Shown: piece after piece, positions 10,883 through 14,217 of the stretch | Layout of the letters: each line of letters starts with the position of its first letter | How positions within the stretch are numbered: position 1 is the stretch's first letter | Source: Hyphomonadaceae bacterium | GTDB taxonomy: Bacteria > Pseudomonadota > Alphaproteobacteria > Caulobacterales > Aquidulcibacteraceae | Reading direction: 5' to 3' | DNA: 14,217 nt | Assembly (NCBI GenBank): GCA_025458365.1 | Contig: JALOSP010000063.1 | Coordinates: 1 to 14,217, forward strand | Translations under genes and position numbers: made by a program | The notes under the pieces: generated by a model | Seen by the model: only the letters and a program-made list of their open reading frames with translations | What the model was told of the DNA's origin: nothing | Database searches by the model: none

Positions 10883-12168
10883 CAGCGTGCGCCTTCGGTC
10901 TGGGTCGCCGCGGCAGCGGGTCGGGCTACCGGACGGGCGCTGACGAATACGTCCATCTGCTGGCCGACAAATGCGGGCAGGTCTGCCGGATCAAAGGCAT
11001 AGATTGCCTCGATCACCCGTGTATCAACCCGCTCGGCGCCGCCATTGAGATTGGTTTTCGGTGTTGCTTGGGGCTCAAACCGCACGAACCTCAGATTGAC
11101 CTTGCGGGTCGCATCACCACGCAACGACCCCTGGGCCGATGCCCCGGCGCTGATCCGGGCGGCATCTTCCTCGTCGATCTGCACCCGCACATGCAGGGGA
11201 TCGACTTCGCCCATGGCCACCAGCGGATCGCTCAACGGCCCGGCCGGTGCATATTCGCCGACCCGCACGTTCAGCCGCAGGACCTGCCCGCCGATCGGGG
11301 CGCGCACGACCAGCCGATCAAGGTCGGTGGCAACCACACGGGTCTGGGCGGCGGCCTGACGGGCCCCGGCTTGCGAGGCGGCGGCCTGTTCGCGGGCCTC
11401 GCTGATGCTGGCCGTGGCGTTGGTTGCCGATGCACGGGCCTGGGCGATGCGGGCCTGGGCATCCTGCACCCCACCTTCTGCGGCGCGCACACCACCGGCG
11501 GCCTCTTGCACCGCGGCTTCGGCCTGGTTGAAGGCAGCGCGCGCCTGTTCAGCGGCAAACCGGGCGCGGTCACGCTCATCGGTGGAGATTGCGCGGGCAT
11601 CGCTGACGCTCGAGAACAGGCTGTAGCGGCTGTCTGCGTCATTCATCGCAATGCGCGCGGTCTGGGCCGCGGCGCGCGCATTGGCGAGGCGGCCCTGGGC
11701 CTGTTGCAGATTGCCACGCGCGGTCACCAGACCTGCTTCGGCCAGCGCAATCCCGGCGCGGGCGCTTTCGGCACTGGCCTGAAGCGGGGCTACACGTGCC
11801 ACACTGGCGGCCGCATTCGCGCGGGCTTGTTCTACACTGGCGGAACTGGCTTCCAGCGAAGCGCTGAGTGCGCGGCCATCAAGCCGGAACAGCGGATCGC
11901 CGGCCGCCACCCGTTCGCCAGCGGTCACGAACACCTCACGCACCACACCGGGCAGTTCGGTGCCCACAGCGATGACCTCGCTGGAGGGTTCAATCACACC
12001 CAACGCTGCCACAACAGATCCGGCACCTTCCGGGGCTGTGGCAGGGGCGGCAGGCGGTGCTGCAATTGCATCTTCGCGCCCATCCATGGTGACCAGCGCA
12101 AAGCCGATCAGGCATGCAGCAATGACCGGCAAGGCGGCGCGTCCGAGAAGTCTGGCAGATAGTTTCAT
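10882..12168 (-). CDS. HlyD/DevB-type membrane fusion protein (efflux adaptor)
   Basis: A 428-residue periplasmic adaptor linking the inner-membrane ABC transporter to the outer-membrane channel. One N-terminal membrane segment (about residues 9-28), a Pro/Ala-rich linker, then the first half of a lipoyl/barrel-sandwich domain (IAVGTELPGVVREVFVTAGE and GDPLFRLDG, about 70-105). Next comes a very long alanine-rich coiled coil of about 190 residues, the second lipoyl half (LVVRAPIGGQVLRLNVRVGE) and a beta-barrel domain (LHVRVQIDEEDAARI). This order and the VIEPSSEVIAVG start resemble the DevB family of ABC exporter adaptors. The ATG at 12168 was chosen because the upstream in-frame extension to 12360 would overlap the ATPase gene by 137 bases and looks non-family. 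No clear Shine-Dalgarno is visible. The 55-base gap behind the ATPase gene is the largest in the operon. Confidence 0.92.
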   Translation of the reverse strand: MKLSARLLGRAALPVIAACLIGFALVTMDGREDAIAAPPAAPATAPEGAGSVVAALGVIEPSSEVIAVGTELPGVVREVFVTAGERVAAGDPLFRLDGRALSASLEASSASVEQARANAAASVARVAPLQASAESARAGIALAEAGLVTARGNLQQAQGRLANARAAAQTARIAMNDADSRYSLFSSVSDARAISTDERDRARFAAEQARAAFNQAEAAVQEAAGGVRAAEGGVQDAQARIAQARASATNATASISEAREQAAASQAGARQAAAQTRVVATDLDRLVVRAPIGGQVLRLNVRVGEYAPAGPLSDPLVAMGEVDPLHVRVQIDEEDAARISAGASAQGSLRGDATRKVNLRFVRFEPQATPKTNLNGGAERVDTRVIEAIYAFDPADLPAFVGQQMDVFVSARPVARPAAAATQTEGAR

Positions 12169-12223
12169 GGTCGTGGTTCCGGTTGGAGGAGTTCTTGGGA
12201 TTGGGAGCGACTCAATTCGGGTT

Positions 12224-12976
12224 TCAGTGGCGCACAGCGTCGATACCTTCGCCAACGATGCGGCCATCTTCCATCGAGACAATCCGATCAGCGAACCGGT
12301 AGATCCGGTCATCGTGGGTGACGACCAGCACCGCGCGGCGCGGGTCTTCGGCAGCCTCATCGAGCAGGCCCATCACGGCGCGCCCGGCTTCGGCGTCCAG
12401 TGCTGCTGTGGGTTCGTCACACACGACAAGCGCGGGGTCATGGGTCAGCGCACGGGCAATCGCCACACGCTGCTGCTGGCCGCCGGACAATTGGCGCGGC
12501 AGCTTGTCGATATGGGCACCCAAGCCAAGCTGATCCAGGAGGCGACCGGCCCGCCGGGTGGCATCTTCCCACGGTACCCCGTCGGCAATGAGCGGGATGG
12601 CAGCATTTTCGCTGGCACTGAGTGTCGGGATCAGATTGTACTGCTGGAAGATGAAACCGATCCGGCGACGCCGGAAGGTGACGAGCTCACCATCCTTCAT
12701 CGCGCCCAGTGTTTCGCCCATCACCGTGATGTCGCCGGAAGTGGCCGACAGCGTGCCTGACAGGATCGACAGGAGCGTGGTCTTGCCGCAGCCGGACGGG
12801 CCGACCAACATGGTGAGCTGACCATAGGCCAGGTCCAGATCTATACCATGCAGCACGCGCAGCCGTTCGCTGCCGTTGGGAAACTCCATCACCACGTCGC
12901 GCACGCTGGCGGCAACATCGATTCGGGCCGGGCTGTCGATGTCCGGACTTTCGATGGATAGTGCTTCAACTGACAT
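12224..12976 (-). CDS. ABC transporter ATPase (MacB/LolD/DevA-like)
   Basis: A 250-residue ATP-binding subunit that would power the FtsX-like permease encoded just upstream. All nucleotide-binding motifs are intact: Walker A GPSGCGKTT (59-67), Q-loop around Gln111-Gln112 (FIFQQYNLIP), signature LSGGQQQR (163-170), Walker B ALVVCDEP with Glu188, D-loop ALD, and switch His221 (VVTHDD). FQQYNLIPTLSASEN is typical of the LolD/MacB/DevA branch, which drives mechanotransmission exporters rather than importers. It carries about 20 extra N-terminal residues ahead of the ATPase core, rich in Ser and acidic residues. The ATG at 12976 is 3 bases after the permease stop, so the two are co-translated. Confidence 0.95.
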   Translation of the reverse strand: MSVEALSIESPDIDSPARIDVAASVRDVVMEFPNGSERLRVLHGIDLDLAYGQLTMLVGPSGCGKTTLLSILSGTLSATSGDITVMGETLGAMKDGELVTFRRRRIGFIFQQYNLIPTLSASENAAIPLIADGVPWEDATRRAGRLLDQLGLGAHIDKLPRQLSGGQQQRVAIARALTHDPALVVCDEPTAALDAEAGRAVMGLLDEAAEDPRRAVLVVTHDDRIYRFADRIVSMEDGRIVGEGIDAVRH

Positions 12977-12979
12977 GAC

Positions 12980-14128
12980 TCAACCCCGGAACACGATGGC
13001 GGGGTCAACCCGCATCAACCGCTGGGCCGAGCCCAGCACCGACACCACCATGATGAACAACACGACACAGGCCGTGCCCGCGATCACTTCACCTGGCAGA
13101 AAGAAGCCCTTCAGCGCCGGCGCCCTGTCAGCAGTAAGCGCGAAAAACAAGGCGCATGTCCCGATCCCGAGACCAAAACCGATCATCCCGACCATCCCGG
13201 CCTGGGTGAAGATCATTGCCAGCAATTGCCGGTTGGTGACGCCGATCGCCTTGAGCGCGCCGAACTGGCGCATGTTTTCGAACACGAACAGCACGAAGGT
13301 CTGGCCGGTGATCGCGACGCCGACGATCAGGCCCAGCATGATGGTGATCCCGAAATTCACCGGGATGCCAGTGCGCTGAAGGTAGTATTGCACAGAGCGC
13401 CAGGCGAATTCTTCACGCGTCAGCGCCTGCAAGCCGGTCTCTGCAGTGATCCGGCGGGCCAGTTGAGCGGGGTCTTCGCCCTCTGCGCCCCGGACCAGCA
13501 CGAAACTCATCGCCTTGCGTTGCGGCGGCAGCAGACCCATCACGTCGGTGTATTTCATGTAGGCCACCGGGAAAGTGATAAAGGTCGGGCGCACGTCGGC
13601 GACGCCGGTCACGGTGACCCGATGATCGTTGATCTCCGCGACCCGGCCGATATGGCTGGCTTCTGGCTGACCGGGCCAGATGAACTTCGCCCCGTCACCG
13701 TCAAACACAATCGCATTGGGCTGGCGGAAGCTTTCTGCCGATCCGGCAACCCAGCGTCGGGGTGCGCCGGTCAGGCTGGCGCTGTCGATCCCGACCAGAT
13801 TGATCTGGTTGAGCAGGCCATCGGTGGTGCGCAGGATCACCAGGCCCTTGTAGAACGGCACCGCATAACCCACGCCTTCAACGCTGCGGACCTCCTGCAA
13901 GGCAGCATCGCGCAGCGGCTCCACCTCGTCCACATAATTGACGCGCGGGTCCATCACCCAGATGTCGGCATCGCGCACATCAAGCACCTGATTGGCAGTG
14001 CGCGTCATCAGGCCAATGAAAATCGAGACCTGCTGGCTCATCAGAAGGGTCGCAAACGCCACCCCGAAGATCAGCCCGATGTATTTTGCCCGGTCCCCCG
14101 TGAGCATGCGGATCGCAACGGCCAGCAT
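12980..14128 (-). CDS. FtsX-like ABC exporter permease (MacB/DevC type)
   Basis: A 382-residue inner-membrane permease with the four-helix plan of FtsX/MacB/DevC proteins. TM1 spans about residues 16-39 (YIGLIFGVAFATLLMS). A large periplasmic domain of about 215 residues follows, then TM2 (about 258-283), TM3 (about 308-331) and TM4 (about 346-367). The conserved FENMRQFGALKAIGVTNRQL coupling helix lies between TM2 and TM3, and the C-terminus RLMRVDPAIVFRG is the family's usual ending. The ATG at 14128 has GGAGG 6 bases upstream; starting at 14170 instead would put the operator-like dyad inside the gene. First gene of the four-gene exporter operon. The exported substrate is not evident; relatives export glycolipids, lipoproteins, peptides or drugs. 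Confidence 0.92.
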   Translation of the reverse strand: MLAVAIRMLTGDRAKYIGLIFGVAFATLLMSQQVSIFIGLMTRTANQVLDVRDADIWVMDPRVNYVDEVEPLRDAALQEVRSVEGVGYAVPFYKGLVILRTTDGLLNQINLVGIDSASLTGAPRRWVAGSAESFRQPNAIVFDGDGAKFIWPGQPEASHIGRVAEINDHRVTVTGVADVRPTFITFPVAYMKYTDVMGLLPPQRKAMSFVLVRGAEGEDPAQLARRITAETGLQALTREEFAWRSVQYYLQRTGIPVNFGITIMLGLIVGVAITGQTFVLFVFENMRQFGALKAIGVTNRQLLAMIFTQAGMVGMIGFGLGIGTCALFFALTADRAPALKGFFLPGEVIAGTACVVLFIMVVSVLGSAQRLMRVDPAIVFRG

Positions 14129-14134
14129 GTCATG

Positions 14135-14139
14135 CCTCC
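14135..14139 (-). promoter_or_regulatory. Shine-Dalgarno of the permease gene (decides its start)
   Basis: GGAGG on the minus strand, 6 bases before the ATG at 14128. It argues against the in-frame upstream start at 14170 and leaves the adjacent dyads in untranslated DNA. Confidence 0.8.
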
Positions 14140-14145
14140 AATACA

Positions 14146-14185
14146 ATACCAGTCGTTCTGGTATGGTCACATCGACATATACCAG
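14146..14185. promoter_or_regulatory. operator-like dyad with a third half-site upstream of the exporter operon
   Basis: ATACCAG (14146-14152), five bases, then CTGGTAT (14158-14164) forms a perfect 7-base inverted repeat of 19 bases in all. A third copy, ATACCAG at 14179-14185, stands 14 bases further out and is inverted relative to the second. The dyad lies 17 bases upstream of the permease ATG, where a repressor would cover the promoter. On the minus strand, GTGACC (14165-14170) and TATTGT could be weak -35 and -10 elements with a 16-base spacer spanning the dyad, but they match poorly. Size and spacing suit a TetR-type dimer; that is inference. Confidence 0.6.
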
Positions 14186-14217
14186 ACGTGCAAGAGGGAG
14201 AAGGAGGCTGCAGAGGC
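14186..14217 (+). other. right-edge segment, possible leader of a divergent gene
   Basis: This purine-rich stretch contains AAGGAGG (14201-14207) on the plus strand, a strong Shine-Dalgarno-like sequence pointing out of the window. No start codon follows within the remaining 10 bases, so any gene would begin at or just past the edge. Its position across the dyads from the exporter operon suggests a divergently encoded local regulator, but nothing of the gene itself is visible. Confidence 0.3.

Noticed and set aside
12169..12360. N-terminal extension of the adaptor protein by 64 residues
   Set aside because: It would overlap the ATPase gene by 137 bases and the added residues lack family character; the ATG at 12168 gives a clean membrane anchor.

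Overview
The window reads as a stretch of high-GC alphaproteobacterial chromosome. The pointers are an MmcB-type nuclease gene (a family centred on Alphaproteobacteria) with a GTTC-N7-GTTC LexA box of the alphaproteobacterial kind, a NAD+-dependent DNA ligase whose sequence is of alphaproteobacterial type, a CYP153 alkane-hydroxylase P450, and short palindromic intergenic repeats of a style common in this class. I cannot fix the order; the candidates I would weigh are Hyphomonadaceae/Maricaulales, Rhodobacterales relatives and Sphingomonadales. No tRNA, rRNA, CRISPR array, insertion sequence or phage gene was seen.

Layout. 1-293 (+): the 3' end of a medium-chain NADPH:quinone oxidoreductase. 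312-1562 (-): mmcB followed by a protein of unknown family. 1573-1587: a LexA box just upstream of mmcB, in the region divergent from a CYP153 P450 gene (1704-2981, +). 2989-3086: an inverted pair of palindromic repeats separating the convergent P450 and maeB genes. 3099-5375 (-): multimodular NADP-malic enzyme (MaeB). 5547-7160 (+): a two-gene operon of a small exported protein with a calcium-loop motif and an extended-SDR reductase. 7165-7228: a second inverted repeat pair. 7250-9508 (+): ligA, which appears to lack the whole N-terminal Ia domain. 9518-14128 (-): a four-gene operon in the order permease, ATPase, membrane fusion protein, TolC-type outer-membrane lipoprotein, which together form a MacAB/DevBCA-like tripartite exporter. 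14146-14185: operator-like repeated half-sites in front of that operon.

How the genes work together. The clearest functional unit is the exporter: an FtsX-like permease and its ATPase in the inner membrane, an adaptor with a long coiled coil, and an outer-membrane channel, all in one transcription unit with tight or overlapping junctions. Its operator-like dyads, and a Shine-Dalgarno-like sequence facing outward at the right edge, suggest a divergently encoded local regulator just beyond the window. mmcB is probably SOS-controlled. The P450 should oxidise alkanes or similar chains, but no redox partner is encoded here.

Most worth a second look: the LigA lacking domain Ia (the NMN-binding residues are missing while the catalytic Lys and all later domains are present, and no Shine-Dalgarno precedes the start), the Asp in place of the near-invariant Glu of the P450 ExxR motif, and the three-half-site operator of the exporter. 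The rest looks like ordinary chromosomal content; I did not find a clearly new multi-gene system.
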